Part shown: piece by piece, positions 24,055 through 35,921 of the stretch
How the letters are laid out: each line of letters begins with the position of its first letter
How positions within the stretch are numbered: the first letter of the stretch is position 1
Translations under genes and position numbers: made by a program
Origin: Leptospira adleri
GTDB lineage: Bacteria; Spirochaetota; Leptospiria; Leptospirales; Leptospiraceae
Assembly: GCF_002811985.1 (NCBI RefSeq)
Contig: NZ_NPDU01000015.1
Span: 1-64,000, forward strand
Direction of reading: 5' to 3'
Length of the DNA: 64,000 bases
The notes under the pieces: model-generated
What the model saw: only the letters and a program-made list of their open reading frames with translations
The model's database searches: none
What the model was told of the DNA's origin: nothing

Positions 24055-24964
24055 TTGAAATCCTCTTTATCAATTCGTCTGCAAGGAAGGAAAACATCTG
24101 CATCGCCTTGCCGTCATATTCTCCCAAAAGCTTTTTTTTAGCCTGTGCCTGCGGAATCGATTCTCTTCTGTAGATCACCGTATCAAATACTCCGAAATAT
24201 TTTCGTATCGCATCCGCGAGTCCAGCAAGGGCTCTCGCGTCCTCGTATTGATTGAGAACCGCACCCAAAAGATTGAGGGAAGGATTTGCCTTCTTTTTTA
24301 TTTTCAAAATCGTAGAATGAAGATCTTTCAATCCTTGGACGCTGAACGCCCTCGTCTGAATCGGAATTAAAACGTGATCCGCCGCGATCAGCGCGTTTTC
24401 AAGAATCAAGCCGAGGGACGGAGGGCAATCTATGATGATATACTTATAAGCGGAACGTACCGGTTTGAGAGCGTCTTTTAAAAGTTCGAAATCGTCCCTT
24501 TCGTAAGGGGTCGTAAAGTTGGCGAGATGAATCGAGGAAGGAAGCAAGTGCAAACCGTCGGCGAGCTTTACGATTAAATCTCGAACCGCAACGGGTTCTT
24601 CTCCCCGATAACCGAGCGCGTGAAAAACGGATTTTTCCACGGACCCGAAAAATAACTGCGTTATATTTGCCTGGGCGTCCCAGTCGACGAGCAGAACGGG
24701 AGCGTTTTTAGAAAGAGCTTCCGCGAGACAAACCGAAACCGTCGTTTTCCCTTCTCCGCCTTTTTGATTGGAAACGGCGATGATTACGGATTCGTAAACC
24801 GATTGATCCGACTTCTGAAAGTATTTTTCGATCACTCCCCGATCATACTTCCCTTTTCCGGAGGAAGGAATCTTCCATTCCTTGGCCTTGGACAAAAACT
24901 CTTCCTCGGAAGAGATTTCATACTCGTCTAGAATCTGGCGTAGTGTAAGATTTTTGGAACTCAT
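24047..24964 (-). CDS. parA: ParA-family ATPase (system 1)
   Basis: About 305 aa from the ATG at 24964; a longer frame from 25030 exists but a TTGACA at about 25012 fits a promoter within that extension. Residues 1-60 form an extra N-terminal domain resembling a DNA-binding helix-turn-helix (LTLRQILDEYEISSEEEFL), as in plasmid type Ia ParA proteins that autorepress. The deviant Walker A is SNQKGGEGKTT, the Walker A' is LVDWDAQ, and Walker B is IIIDCPPSLG. With ParB it should segregate DNA carrying the palindromes at 23463 and 25111. Confidence 0.93.
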   Translation of the reverse strand: MSSKNLTLRQILDEYEISSEEEFLSKAKEWKIPSSGKGKYDRGVIEKYFQKSDQSVYESVIIAVSNQKGGEGKTTVSVCLAEALSKNAPVLLVDWDAQANITQLFFGSVEKSVFHALGYRGEEPVAVRDLIVKLADGLHLLPSSIHLANFTTPYERDDFELLKDALKPVRSAYKYIIIDCPPSLGLILENALIAADHVLIPIQTRAFSVQGLKDLHSTILKIKKKANPSLNLLGAVLNQYEDARALAGLADAIRKYFGVFDTVIYRRESIPQAQAKKKLLGEYDGKAMQMFSFLADELIKRISNG

Positions 24965-25110
24965 ACTTGGAAGCTTGATATCAGAATCGCCCGAACAGTC
25001 GCCCTTTGTCAAATCAATACTATGTCTCATAGATTCACAACGGTTAAAAAACTGAATTGCGTGAGCAGGGTAGGGCGGTTATTCTGCCTTGATTCCCGGA
25101 TCGAAAGCAA

Positions 25111-25137
25111 TCGGGGGTGAAATGGTTTCACCCCCGA
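25111..25137. promoter_or_regulatory. Candidate parS/operator site 1b upstream of parA
   Basis: 27-bp palindrome with 12-bp perfect arms, TCGGGGGTGAAA, TGG, TTTCACCCCCGA. It lies in the 201-bp gap between parA (starts 24964, minus) and the outer-membrane-type gene (starts 25166, plus), 29 bp before the latter. Shares the core GGGGTGAAATNRTTTCACCCC with the site in parB. It may serve both centromere and promoter control. Confidence 0.72.
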
Positions 25138-25165
25138 GCCTCGCCGGCCTCGATAAAACAGAATT

Positions 25166-26275
25166 ATGAATATAAAAAAACGATCATTTAGAACATTCTT
25201 CTTTCTTGCTCTTATCCTTTATCCTTCCATTACTTTTATTTCCGCTCAGAACGAAACGATAGCAGACGTCCAACCCCCGAGGTCCATCCAAGAAAGAGAA
25301 AAACCGATCCCGGCAGAAGAATCTTTTTTGAAAAAGCTGATCAAACAATCTTCATTTACATTGATCGCCGGAAGAAACGGCGGAGACAATATATTTGAAA
25401 CGGGAACGAAATACGCGAACCTTTCCGGATTAAAGGGAGGCTCAAGAATCACATATCAAAGAGATTTTAACTACGGCGGACTGGGATTTACTCTGCGCTG
25501 GAAAAAATGGGAAGCGGATTACGTCGGAAAGACGACCGGCAGATACGTAAACGCGGGGGAGGGGAGAGACGAAGACTTTTTCTTAGGCGACCCCACGATA
25601 GAACGAGGGACTAAAATTTCAACGAGGGAATTCTCATTCTACGACACACCTTACACCTTTATAGGATCGAAAAATTTTGCGGACGGGAAGGGAAGACTTT
25701 CCATGAAACAGGATCGCCATTCGTTGATTTTCAGAAGATACTTCGGAGATTCGGACCCGGACGCAAGAAAAGAAGGGAGAGGATTGTTTCTCACCGGCGG
25801 GTTTCAATATACTTTTATGAAATACGTTCTCTACGACGTATTTCAGTTTTTTGATTCCAGCCCGATCTTTTTAAATCGAATCGGACTCGGACTGAGCCTC
25901 TCTTATTCCACATACGAATTTCCGCTGGGACTTGGATATCGCTACTCGAACGCTGGCTGGTTTTTCGAAACTTCCTTTTCCGGGATTTTTTGGAGCGGGC
26001 ATTTCAGGGATTTTCACTATCAACGGGCGCTCAACTTTATCGGGGACGTTTCGGGTTTTGGAATCGATTTCAATCTCAGCGCAGGACGGCTTTTCGGAAA
26101 TTATCTGATTTTTTTAAAACTCAACGAACACAGACTTTTCGGAGACGGTCATTTTGTGACCAAGGGAGGTCTAAGCTATAACGACATTCTTTCCCAAAAC
26201 CTAGGTCAATATAAGAATTATATGAACCTAAAGGAATGGAACATAGAACTCGCCATCACCGGATATTTATATTAA
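25166..26275 (+). CDS. Putative outer-membrane beta-barrel protein
   Basis: 369 aa with an N-terminal signal peptide (RSFRTFFFLALILYPSITFISAQ). The mature region is dominated by alternating aromatic and glycine residues typical of amphipathic beta strands (GGLGFTLRWKKWEADYVG, YTFIGSKNF, LGLSLSYSTYEFPLGLGYRYSNAGWFFE) and ends in an aromatic-rich strand (EWNIELAITGYLY), as expected for barrel insertion. No named family is recognised. The candidate parS site lies just upstream. It is followed after 18 bp by hemH, so the two could share a transcript. Confidence 0.75.
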   Translation: MNIKKRSFRTFFFLALILYPSITFISAQNETIADVQPPRSIQEREKPIPAEESFLKKLIKQSSFTLIAGRNGGDNIFETGTKYANLSGLKGGSRITYQRDFNYGGLGFTLRWKKWEADYVGKTTGRYVNAGEGRDEDFFLGDPTIERGTKISTREFSFYDTPYTFIGSKNFADGKGRLSMKQDRHSLIFRRYFGDSDPDARKEGRGLFLTGGFQYTFMKYVLYDVFQFFDSSPIFLNRIGLGLSLSYSTYEFPLGLGYRYSNAGWFFETSFSGIFWSGHFRDFHYQRALNFIGDVSGFGIDFNLSAGRLFGNYLIFLKLNEHRLFGDGHFVTKGGLSYNDILSQNLGQYKNYMNLKEWNIELAITGYLY

Positions 26276-26293
26276 TAAGAATTGGAAACTGGA

Positions 26294-27406
26294 TTGAAAA
26301 ATAAAATTCTCCTAATCAACTTGGGTGGTCCCCGCGACACATCGGAAATCGAAAAATTCTTAATAGACCTCTTTGAAGATCCTCTCGTATTCGATCTGCC
26401 GATACCTGAGTTCCTCCGAATCCGACTCGCGAGATACATCGCGGTCAAAAGGGCGCCTAAGGTCGCGGTCACCTACAGATCCATGGGTTTTGGAGGGGGA
26501 TCTCCTCTCGTATCCGAAACCGAAAAACAGGCAAAAGAAATCGCAAAAGTCCTTACAAAACTAACGGGAGAAGAATGGGACGGAGAGATCACCATGGCCT
26601 GCGGTTATCCCGATATACGCGAACTCGACAAACAAACTCTTACCCCGTCGAAAAATAATATTCTACTTCCACTGTTTCCCCATTTTTCAAGATCCACCGT
26701 CCTAAGCACCGCGAAGCTGATAGAAAAAACCACTCATACCTGCCCGGTAGGTTACGAAGGCTGGGTTCCTCCGTTTCATTCTTCGCAACTCTATCTCGAA
26801 TCGATTCGCGATCTGATTTTGGAATTCTTTCAAGGAAGCCTCGATAAAAGTATTTTTTTACATTCGGATTCTTTTCAAAAAATTTCGGACTGGCAGAACA
26901 TTGACCTCGTTTTCAGCGCTCACGGAATTCCTCTGCGGCTGATCCAAAAGGGAGACAAATACAAAGAGGAAATCGAAACCAACGTAAAAAATTTAACTTC
27001 GCTCCTCAGAGAAAAAGGATTTCAAGGCGAATGTCATATTTCTTTTCAGAGTAGAGTAGGGCCTTCCAAGTGGACGGAACCGAATACGATCACGAAACTC
27101 GAAGAGCTCGGCAGAAAGGGAATCAAAAGAATCGCGGTTTATCCGATCAGCTTTGTGAGCGACCACCTCGAAACCCTCGAAGAAATCGGAGAACAACTCA
27201 AAGAGATCGCGCACAAGAATGGAATTTCGGATTACTACCGGATTCCGGCGCCGGGCATTTATCCAAAGTTTATAGAAGCGATGGCGAAGATCAGTTTAGA
27301 ATCGACCCGCGCAGCCAAAAAAGAATGTCTCTGTAAAACCCTCGGCGGTCACAAGCCTAACATCAAAACAAAGGAATGCATTCTTTCAAACGCGCAAGAT
27401 CGCTGA
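26294..27406 (+). CDS. hemH: Ferrochelatase
   Basis: About 370 aa. Inserts ferrous iron into protoporphyrin to make haem, the last pathway step. Signatures: LLINLGGPRDTSEIEKFL at the N-terminus, GFGGGSPLVSET, LLPLFPHFSRST, the catalytic histidine in VFSAHGIPLRL and the SRVGPSKWTEP region. The start is TTG at 26294, preceded by AACTGGA; a TTG at 26282 is the alternative. The C-terminus ends with CLCKTLGGHKPNIKTKEC, whose cysteines could bind metal. It is encoded on the opposite strand to the main hem operon and about 0.8 kb from hemG. Confidence 0.95.
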   Translation: MKNKILLINLGGPRDTSEIEKFLIDLFEDPLVFDLPIPEFLRIRLARYIAVKRAPKVAVTYRSMGFGGGSPLVSETEKQAKEIAKVLTKLTGEEWDGEITMACGYPDIRELDKQTLTPSKNNILLPLFPHFSRSTVLSTAKLIEKTTHTCPVGYEGWVPPFHSSQLYLESIRDLILEFFQGSLDKSIFLHSDSFQKISDWQNIDLVFSAHGIPLRLIQKGDKYKEEIETNVKNLTSLLREKGFQGECHISFQSRVGPSKWTEPNTITKLEELGRKGIKRIAVYPISFVSDHLETLEEIGEQLKEIAHKNGISDYYRIPAPGIYPKFIEAMAKISLESTRAAKKECLCKTLGGHKPNIKTKECILSNAQDR

Positions 27407-28186
27407 ACCGATAGGGACTTTTTGAAACTCTGGAGAATTTTGAACGGATCCCCCGCGAGCGGACTTAGAAACCGTTCTCAGGCTCTTTCGTAAATTGACA
27501 TATAACTTCAAACACCGAAAAACCTGTGTTCTTTTCGAATTAGACCAAATTACAAATTCGAAATCGCTTTTAAATTTGATTGAGAATGGGCTTTCGCTTA
27601 CACCGCCGGGTTGAAAATCGACGGAAATCTTTTTTTTGAATCCAACAGATCCGACTTAGAATCAATTCTATCCGCAACTCCAAACCGGCTTTAGCTAATT
27701 CACTTTTTAATTTCATATTTAGAGTTTGCCGTGAAACCTAAAAAGTAGGAACTCACACTTTTTTGGAAATAAGGAAGGATTCAAAATCTTCTTCGGATCC
27801 GGACAAACTGTAAATTGTAGGAGCTCACACAAAAGAGGTTCGAATTTTACAAAAACGGTTTTTTCGATCTTCCGTATTTTGTCTCGCCTCGCCAGCAAAT
27901 TGGAAAGTTATTTGTACCAAGGATCCCGAGAAAAATTTTTGTAGGAGTTCCTATGGAACGCTTTTTGCTTGCGTAAAGTATGATTTTCTGATAGAGAAAA
28001 GTCTCCCGGAGTTTTCCGCCTCCCACCCCACCACCCAAAATCAGGGTGGGGCCCGCGACTTTTACGGCGAGATGCCGGAGTTACGACAGATTTTTGAAGA
28101 TCCAGACAAGTTTTAGAACAAACTCTTAAGTTTTTGGCGACAAATTTTTTCATTACAAATCGAACGCCAGTTCTTCGGCAGTAGCA
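27407..28186. other. 780-bp intergenic region rich in short repeats
   Basis: No gene seen between the converging ends of hemH and hemG. It holds one copy of the dispersed GC-rich repeat (27990-28068) and several short GTAGGA(A/G)(C/T)TC words: GTAGGAACTCACAC at about 27747, GTAGGAGCTCACAC at about 27819 and GTAGGAGTTCCTATGG at about 27942, which resemble the palindromic GTAGGAGTTCCTAC element common in Leptospira spacers. The left 300 bp is AT-rich and shows nothing specific. Confidence 0.6.
27990..28068 (+). repeat. Dispersed intergenic repeat, copy B
   Basis: Starts GATAGAGAAAAGTCTCCC like copy A, then GAGTTTTCCGCCTCCCACC, CACCC, CAGGGTGGGGCCCGCGACTT and TTACGGCGA. It is close to the reverse complement of copies C and D. 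A CCACCC/GGGTGG stem is possible. Confidence 0.78.
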
Positions 28187-29488
28187 TCAAGGTCGCATAA
28201 TATTCCACGCGCGTTCCAAAATAGAACTGAGCCCGATCCCGTATCTAAAGTTTCCTTCGGCATAAACTCCATGCGGCAGACTACGATCCAATTCTCTATT
28301 GAATTCAAGAAGAGCGGAATCGTAAACGGGAAGAGCCGATTTCCAAATCGTAACGTAGTGATTGATCGGTTCGTCCTTTTGATCGGTGATCTTTTTTCTA
28401 TCTTCTTCCAAAATAGAAACGATTTCGTTCTCTTTTAGTTTGGAAATTTCGGCGTCCAATGCGCCTCCGAAGATATAGGTCTCTGAATAAATTCCCTTCG
28501 AAACCCTTCCCGGAAAAATCGAAGAATTTAAAAGTACACCTCTGGCTCGAAACCCGGAACCGGGAGGAAAAAGAATTCCGAAGCCCGTTTTTTGACCGAG
28601 AAGCGGCTCTTTTCCGAATCGAGTCGCGGTCACAACACCCAAGGTTCTGCAGACTTTTTCATATCTTTTAAAAATCGGATCGCTCGCGGAAAGAATTTTC
28701 AGAGCGGATTCCAAACCGCAGGCGAGGGTAATCCTTGTCCTCGGATATTTTTTTTTCAGAGCGGCAAGAGAAGGCGCTTCTTCGGAATAGATAAACTTGG
28801 AATCCGAAGAAGATTTTACTTTTGCCTCCATTGCGCTTAACAATTCCCCGAGACCGCCGCGAAAACTTACGGTTCCCTTGCGTGGTTTCGGAACCTTAGG
28901 CTCCGATTTCTTTTTCTCCATTATCTTTTTAAGATTCTTCCAAAGAGACTCGTCTGAATGAACAAATCTTCCTAAAACGAGTTCGGCGGACATCGCCTTT
29001 AGATCCCCCGCGTAAACTCCGGAAAGACCGGGCTCAATCACGCTCTTAAGCGCGTCCTCGCCTAAGACTCGCATCCCCCAGTGGTGGACGGATTCGTCCC
29101 TTTGAAATCCGGAGGGAATTCTAAACATTCCGTATAACGCGCGCAAGGCGCCGAAGAAAGAAAGCGGAACTCTTTTGGGAGCCCCGTCCTTCCAGATATA
29201 CCTTTTTTTGGAGATTTTTTGCGTGGGCAAGATCTCTAAACCGAGGATTGAAGCCAATTCTTCCAAACGATAAGAGTTTAGAATCCCGTTTGCCGCGGTC
29301 TCAACGAGTCCAAACGGAGTCTGGACGGATTGAATCAAGCCGCCGGAACGGTTTCTTTTTTCATAGATAAGAACAGATTCTCCTTTCTGAACAGAAAGGG
29401 TCGCATGAAGAAGTCCGGTAAACCCGGCTCCAATGATGATATGATCCGGTTGTTGCGATGCCACGGATCTATTTTTATAAGAATCCAA
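28187..29488 (-). CDS. hemG: Protoporphyrinogen oxidase (HemY-type)
   Basis: 433 aa FAD-dependent amine-oxidase-fold enzyme that oxidises protoporphyrinogen IX to protoporphyrin IX. The N-terminal FAD motif is IIGAGFTGLLHATLSVQKGESVLIYEKRNRSGG; GLSGVYAGD matches the conserved HemY substrate region, and the C-terminus YAEGNFRYGIGLSSILERAWN supplies the second FAD contact. In leptospiral literature the gene is called hemG although the fold is that of HemY, not of the flavodoxin-like HemG of E. coli. It follows the DUF5683-like gene by 77 bp and is probably a late member of the hem unit. Confidence 0.9.
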   Translation of the reverse strand: MDSYKNRSVASQQPDHIIIGAGFTGLLHATLSVQKGESVLIYEKRNRSGGLIQSVQTPFGLVETAANGILNSYRLEELASILGLEILPTQKISKKRYIWKDGAPKRVPLSFFGALRALYGMFRIPSGFQRDESVHHWGMRVLGEDALKSVIEPGLSGVYAGDLKAMSAELVLGRFVHSDESLWKNLKKIMEKKKSEPKVPKPRKGTVSFRGGLGELLSAMEAKVKSSSDSKFIYSEEAPSLAALKKKYPRTRITLACGLESALKILSASDPIFKRYEKVCRTLGVVTATRFGKEPLLGQKTGFGILFPPGSGFRARGVLLNSSIFPGRVSKGIYSETYIFGGALDAEISKLKENEIVSILEEDRKKITDQKDEPINHYVTIWKSALPVYDSALLEFNRELDRSLPHGVYAEGNFRYGIGLSSILERAWNIMRP

Positions 29489-29565
29489 AGATTGTAAATC
29501 AGCAATCTTCGGATTTAAGGAAACTTTGCCGTATAGCCGGCTTCAACTCTTAAGGAAGAATGGAA

Positions 29566-30525
29566 CTAAAAGTTATATCTATAACCGAAAGTGTATTTAG
29601 ATTCCCAGGAAGCGGACGAAGTCCCTCCGACCGTAGTACCGGAGTTAGCCATCGGATTAAAATCGAACATCAAACCCTTACTGGAACCGTCCGAAATCCC
29701 GACCGAGGACGAAACGGCGCCACCGAAGATAAACGCGTCCGCCAAGTTGATAAGATAAATTCCGGCTAACACGCCTATGCTGGCTTGGAGATTCCTGTAG
29801 GCTTTGTCGACTGCTTCTCTTCTGTTTTGATACTGATTGCTTGAAGATTCGTTATAAACGTAAAGAGTCAAAGGGTCCGTTATCACCGGAGGCAAAGTCG
29901 GATTCGCGACGCCTAACATCGACAAAGCGATCGCATCTTTCGAATACGGATTCCCGTAACTTTCGTAATCTTTTCTTGCCACGTGGTATTTTCGATTATT
30001 CTCATATACCGCGTAACCGGCGGCCAAAAAGAGGGTAGGGTAGATAATCGCGGCAAATTTTCTTCCGCTTGCCCATTGCCCCCAACCTGGAAGCACGGCG
30101 GATCTTCCGAGCGATCCCGCTCTCGAGACGGAAGGTTTCGGAGGAGGCGTCGGAGCTACGGGCTGCTGATTCTTCTCGACGGCCTCCCTTTCCTTGCGGA
30201 GACGTTCTTCCTCTTCCTGCTGTTTTTTGAGATCTAAGTTTCTTTGTTTGGTAAGTTTCTCTTCTTCTAATCTTTTGATCTCGGCGTCTCGGATTCGTTC
30301 TTCCTCTTCTTCGTCGATATCCTTATAGAGCACTTTCAGAATTTCTTTTTTAGCGACGACTCGTTTCCCTTCCTTCGTTTGAAGAGTGATCGACTTCTGA
30401 TTTTGTGTGATTACCTTTCCTCGAAAAGATCCGCCTTCGTGCAAAAGCACCGTCTCCGCTAAAAGAGATAAGGGAAGCAGGAACAATGGACTGAGGAACA
30501 AAAATGTTTTTTTCAATAATTGCAT
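29566..30525 (-). CDS. Envelope protein with coiled coil and DUF5683-like domain
   Basis: About 319 aa. A signal peptide (QLLKKTFLFLSPLFLLPLSLLAE) precedes a small beta module (VLLHEGGSFRGKVITQNQKSITLQT) and a long Glu/Lys/Arg coiled coil at about residues 75-120. A Pro-rich linker leads to SRAGSLGRSAVLPGWGQWASGRK, the hallmark of DUF5683-type proteins, followed by two hydrophobic segments (IIYPTLFLAAGYAVY; ASIGVLAGIYLINLADAFIFG). Its placement between hemN and hemG with about 100-bp gaps suggests read-through from the hem operon but no known role in haem synthesis. Confidence 0.8.
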   Translation of the reverse strand: MQLLKKTFLFLSPLFLLPLSLLAETVLLHEGGSFRGKVITQNQKSITLQTKEGKRVVAKKEILKVLYKDIDEEEEERIRDAEIKRLEEEKLTKQRNLDLKKQQEEEERLRKEREAVEKNQQPVAPTPPPKPSVSRAGSLGRSAVLPGWGQWASGRKFAAIIYPTLFLAAGYAVYENNRKYHVARKDYESYGNPYSKDAIALSMLGVANPTLPPVITDPLTLYVYNESSSNQYQNRREAVDKAYRNLQASIGVLAGIYLINLADAFIFGGAVSSSVGISDGSSKGLMFDFNPMANSGTTVGGTSSASWESKYTFGYRYNF

Positions 30526-30634
30526 CAAAACGGGCCTTCCCCGATAAAACCGACTCGAACTTCTAGTAAGAACGAATCGTCCTTCCTTATCAATAATTTA
30601 TTGGACGACTTTTTGACCGAAATTCGAGCGATTC

Positions 30635-31980
30635 TTAGATGGCTCTTGAAAAAACCCTGGATTCCGGGCTTTTTCTTCGAAGCCTCAGATCCAACCCCGT
30701 GCAAGCGTTTCTAAGAAAAGGCCAGCCCTTTTCGGTCAAAGACAGGAGATTTTCCTCCCATCTAATAAGATTATCGTCTTCCATCGAAGCCAAATACAGT
30801 CGCACATCCTGCAAAATTTGATCCGGCACCCGAACCTTACCCGTGGTCGAAAGCTGTAAGATCAGCGCTCTTTGAACAAGATCTTCCTCATCGAGCTTAT
30901 GTCCCCTGAGTGTGGCGAACTTACTTTCTTGAATGTGCTTCTGATATTTTTTTACGATCTTCTCATTCTGATGAAAACAATCCCAACTGTCGGAAATTGC
31001 AGAAACTCCGAGTCCCAAAAGCATTTCCGTCGTTTTTGTGGTGTATCCCATAAAATTTCGGTGCAAAGTCCCGTTTTTCGCCGCCGTCGAGAGTGAATCC
31101 GTTTCCAAAGCGAAATGATCCATCCCGATTTCAAGATAACCGGATTGCAGAAACATCTCTCTTGAGACCTCGTAGAGTTCCCTTTTTTCCGGTCCGGAAG
31201 GAAGATCGGCTTCGGTAAAAAGTCTTTGTGCGGCTTTGATCCAGGGAACGTGAGCATAACTATAGAATGCGATTCGATCGGGACGAAGCTCGAGCGTTTT
31301 TTCAACGGTTCGTTTCATGCTGTCCAGAGTTTGTTTCGGCAATCCGTAGATCAGATCGAAGTTCACGGAATTGTATCCAAGAGCTCGGGAAACGTCGGTG
31401 ATCCTCTCGGTCATCTCGAAAGGCTGAGTCCGATTGATGAGTCTTTGTACTTCAGGATCAAAATCCTGAACGCCGAGACTGATTCTTCTAAAACCGAAAT
31501 TGTGAAGAACTTTGAGCTGCGTCTCCCTCGTCCTTCTCGGATCCACTTCGAGCGAAAAATCCGGCCTGGAAGAAACATTCATTTTTTTTAATATAGAATC
31601 CAGCAAAAATTCGATGTTCTTCTCGGACAAATACGTGGGACTTCCTCCCCCGAGATGGAGTTCTTTCAACTCCCTTTGTCCTATTTCAGGAACCGCGGCG
31701 AGATAGTTTTCAAACTCAGAAAGCAGAGAATGGATATACGGATCTTCCACCGCGTGATTTTTAGTGATCGAAGTGTTGCAGCCGCAAAAGGAGCATAACG
31801 TTTCACAAAAGGGGATATGAAGATACAAGGATAGCGAAGAATCCTCCGGACTCAGCCGATTCCTCACCTTGTCGAGCCATTCTTCCGTGGTCGGATTTTC
31901 GGACCAATACGGCACCGTTGGATAACTCGTATATCTCGGAGCGGGTATGTCGTATTTTGCGATCAAATCTTTTGCTGCTG

Positions 31981-31984
<4 letters not shown>
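30635..31984 (-). CDS. hemN: Oxygen-independent coproporphyrinogen III oxidase
   Basis: About 449 aa from the ATG at 31984, which overlaps the hemE stop by 4 nt. A radical-SAM enzyme that decarboxylates coproporphyrinogen III. The cluster motif is HIPFCETLCSFCGCN (C-x3-C-x2-C plus the following Cys typical of HemN), preceded by RYTSYPTVPYW and followed by GGGSPTYLS and the C-terminal HemN domain. The longer upstream frame reads into hemE and is rejected. No aerobic HemF is seen in this window, so this step may be oxygen-independent only here. Confidence 0.96.
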
Positions 31985-33681
<1,697 letters not shown>

Positions 33682-33685
<4 letters not shown>

Positions 33686-34596
33686 GAGATCGCCTCGGGA
33701 AGAATCAGGTCCACTCTAAACCCGGAAGGCGCCGGAACGATCTCCATTCTTCCTTTCATCTTCCTCATCAATTTTTTTATGATGTAAAGACCGATTCCGG
33801 TCCCGCTCGTGCTCGTATGCCGGTTGAAAGGGATTCCGAGCGTTTTATATTTTCCGTCGAAGCCGAGGCCGTTGTCGATCACGGTGATCCAGATTTCTCC
33901 GGGCTTTCTTTTTTTGGAGACGATTTCAAGAACGGTCGCCTTTCCGTGTTTGATCGCGTTCTCCGCGAGATTTTTAAAAATACTTTCGAGAGCCTTCCGA
34001 TCCGCGGCGACGTCGAAGTTTTCCATTCTACTCACGTCGATCTTTAAGTTCGGAAAATCTTCGCGCATGGAATCGAGCACTTCCTTTAGATTCGTTTTTT
34101 CTATATATAGAATTTCCGATCTAGTCAGACTCGCGAGATACATCGCGCGGTTCATCTGAGATTCGATACGAACCGAATCCATAAGTAATCGGGAGATGAG
34201 TTTGTTTTCGTTCGGATTTGGCAATTCTTCCTGAAGACTTTCCGCCTGAAGACGCAAACTCGCGAGAGGAGTTTTCATCTCGTGAGTCACCGTGGAAAAA
34301 AAATCGTGGATCAGCTTATTTCGCAAGGCGTCCTTATAAGAAAGCCAAATGAGCGTGCTCCCGCCTAACACGAGCATTGCGAGAAAAAAATGACCTTCCA
34401 TTTTGATCATTCGGCTCTGTCTTTCCAGGATCAGAAGATTCTCCGCGCCCGCGGTTCCGTCCAGTTTCGCGCTGAGTTCGGCGATCATATTCGTAAGCCT
34501 TAAACCGAGAAGAAACCACCAAACCCCGAGAGAAAATGTGACAAGAAGCCAAACGACCGCAAAAATAATTCTCGTGTTTTTCCAGACAGAGGACAT
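33682..34596 (-). CDS. hemK: Sensor histidine kinase HemK
   Basis: 304 aa. Two membrane helices (IIFAVVWLLVTFSLGVWWFLLGL and FFLAMLVLGGSTLIWLSY) bracket a short periplasmic loop of about 45 residues. The dimerisation box is FFSTVTHEMKTPLASLRL with the phospho-acceptor histidine; the N box NLAENAIKHG and the G1/G2 boxes DNGLGF and GTGIGLYI are intact. It pairs with hemR. It shares one base with the hemL stop (TGATG), so it is tightly coupled to the pathway it controls. The name should not be confused with the old hemK (prmC). Confidence 0.93.
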
Positions 34597-35921
34597 CAGA
34601 GATTTTTCAGAGCTTTTGTGGCCGTTTCCAAAGTTTTTGCAATCACCTCGTCCGTATGTGCGAAGGAAAGAAAGCCGACTTCGTAACCGGAAGGCGCGAG
34701 ATAAATTCCGTTCTTCAGCAAAGCGTGAAATACTTTCGCAAATCCTTCCTTGTGTCCTTCTGGAATCCGATCGATCGTTCGGATCGGCTCCGCCGTTTTT
34801 TTATGAAACCAAAACAAAGAAGAATGGGAAACCGCGTCCCATTCCCCCAGGCCGCTCCGATTGAGAATATTTTTCATCTCCTCTGCAAAGAACTTGGTTC
34901 TTGTTTCAAGGATCGAATATACGTTCTCTCTCTGCGCCTTTTGAAGAGTCGCCAATCCGGCTCTCATTCCGAACGGACTCGCGCTCAAGGTTCCAGCCTG
35001 ATAGACGGGGCCTGCAGGCGCTACGAGATCCATAAGATCCTTGCGTCCCGCGTAACAACCGACCGGAAAACCTCCGCCGATGATCTTTCCGTACGTTACG
35101 AGATCGGGATTGATTCCGAGAAGACCCGCCATCCCCTGAAACCCGGTTCTAAAACCCGAGATGACCTCGTCAAAGACGACTAACGTGCCGTGTTTTCTTG
35201 CGATCTCCACGATCTTTAGGAGAAATTCTTTTCTTTGAATCAGAAGTCCGTAGTTGGCGGGTAAGGGCTCGATGATCAGAGCCGCGATGTCTTTTCCCTC
35301 TTTCGCGAACAAGGCTTCTACGTTTTTTTCGTCGTTAAGAGGAAGAACCAAAGTGTTTGCGATCGCGTAAGCGGAGATTCCGGCGCTGTCCGAAGAGGAT
35401 TCTCCCGCAAGGCCCGAGCCCGCTTTTACGAGGAGAGCGTCGAGATGACCGTGATAACATCCGTCGAACTTGAGAATTTTTTCTCTTCCGGTCGCGGCGC
35501 GAGTGACGCGTAACGCGCTCATGACCGCCTCCGTTCCCGAATTCACAAAACGGACCTTTTCAGCCCAAGGGATTCGGCTCGAGATAAATTCCGCGAGTTC
35601 GAGGGAGTAAGGCTCTGCGGCTCCGAAACTCCAGGCGAGGCCCGTCGTTTCACGAACCACTTCCTCCACATCCGGATCCCTGTGCCCGAGAATCAGAGGA
35701 CCGAAGCTCAGACAATAGTCGATGTATTCCCTTCCTTCGATGTCGGTTAACGTGGCTCCGTTAGCGGATGCAAAGAAGACCGGAGTTCCGCCCACGGACC
35801 GAAACGATCTCACCGGAGAATGAACCCCTCCCGGAGAAACCTTCTTCGCTCTTTCAAAAAGTTCTTCCGAGGTTTCCCCTTTCCATGAACTTTCGGACAA
35901 AGACGTTTGATGTTGGCTCAT
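34596..35921 (-). CDS. hemL: Glutamate-1-semialdehyde 2,1-aminomutase
   Basis: About 441 aa from the ATG at 35921, which overlaps the hemB stop by 4 nt; the open frame further upstream belongs to hemB in another frame. A PLP-dependent class III aminotransferase-fold enzyme producing 5-aminolaevulinate. Conserved: [53 protein letters not shown] and the PLP lysine in [13 protein letters not shown]. It is the second step of the C5 pathway and confirms that haem here starts from glutamyl-tRNA. Confidence 0.97.
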   Translation of the reverse strand: MSQHQTSLSESSWKGETSEELFERAKKVSPGGVHSPVRSFRSVGGTPVFFASANGATLTDIEGREYIDYCLSFGPLILGHRDPDVEEVVRETTGLAWSFGAAEPYSLELAEFISSRIPWAEKVRFVNSGTEAVMSALRVTRAATGREKILKFDGCYHGHLDALLVKAGSGLAGESSSDSAGISAYAIANTLVLPLNDEKNVEALFAKEGKDIAALIIEPLPANYGLLIQRKEFLLKIVEIARKHGTLVVFDEVISGFRTGFQGMAGLLGINPDLVTYGKIIGGGFPVGCYAGRKDLMDLVAPAGPVYQAGTLSASPFGMRAGLATLQKAQRENVYSILETRTKFFAEEMKNILNRSGLGEWDAVSHSSLFWFHKKTAEPIRTIDRIPEGHKEGFAKVFHALLKNGIYLAPSGYEVGFLSFAHTDEVIAKTLETATKALKNL

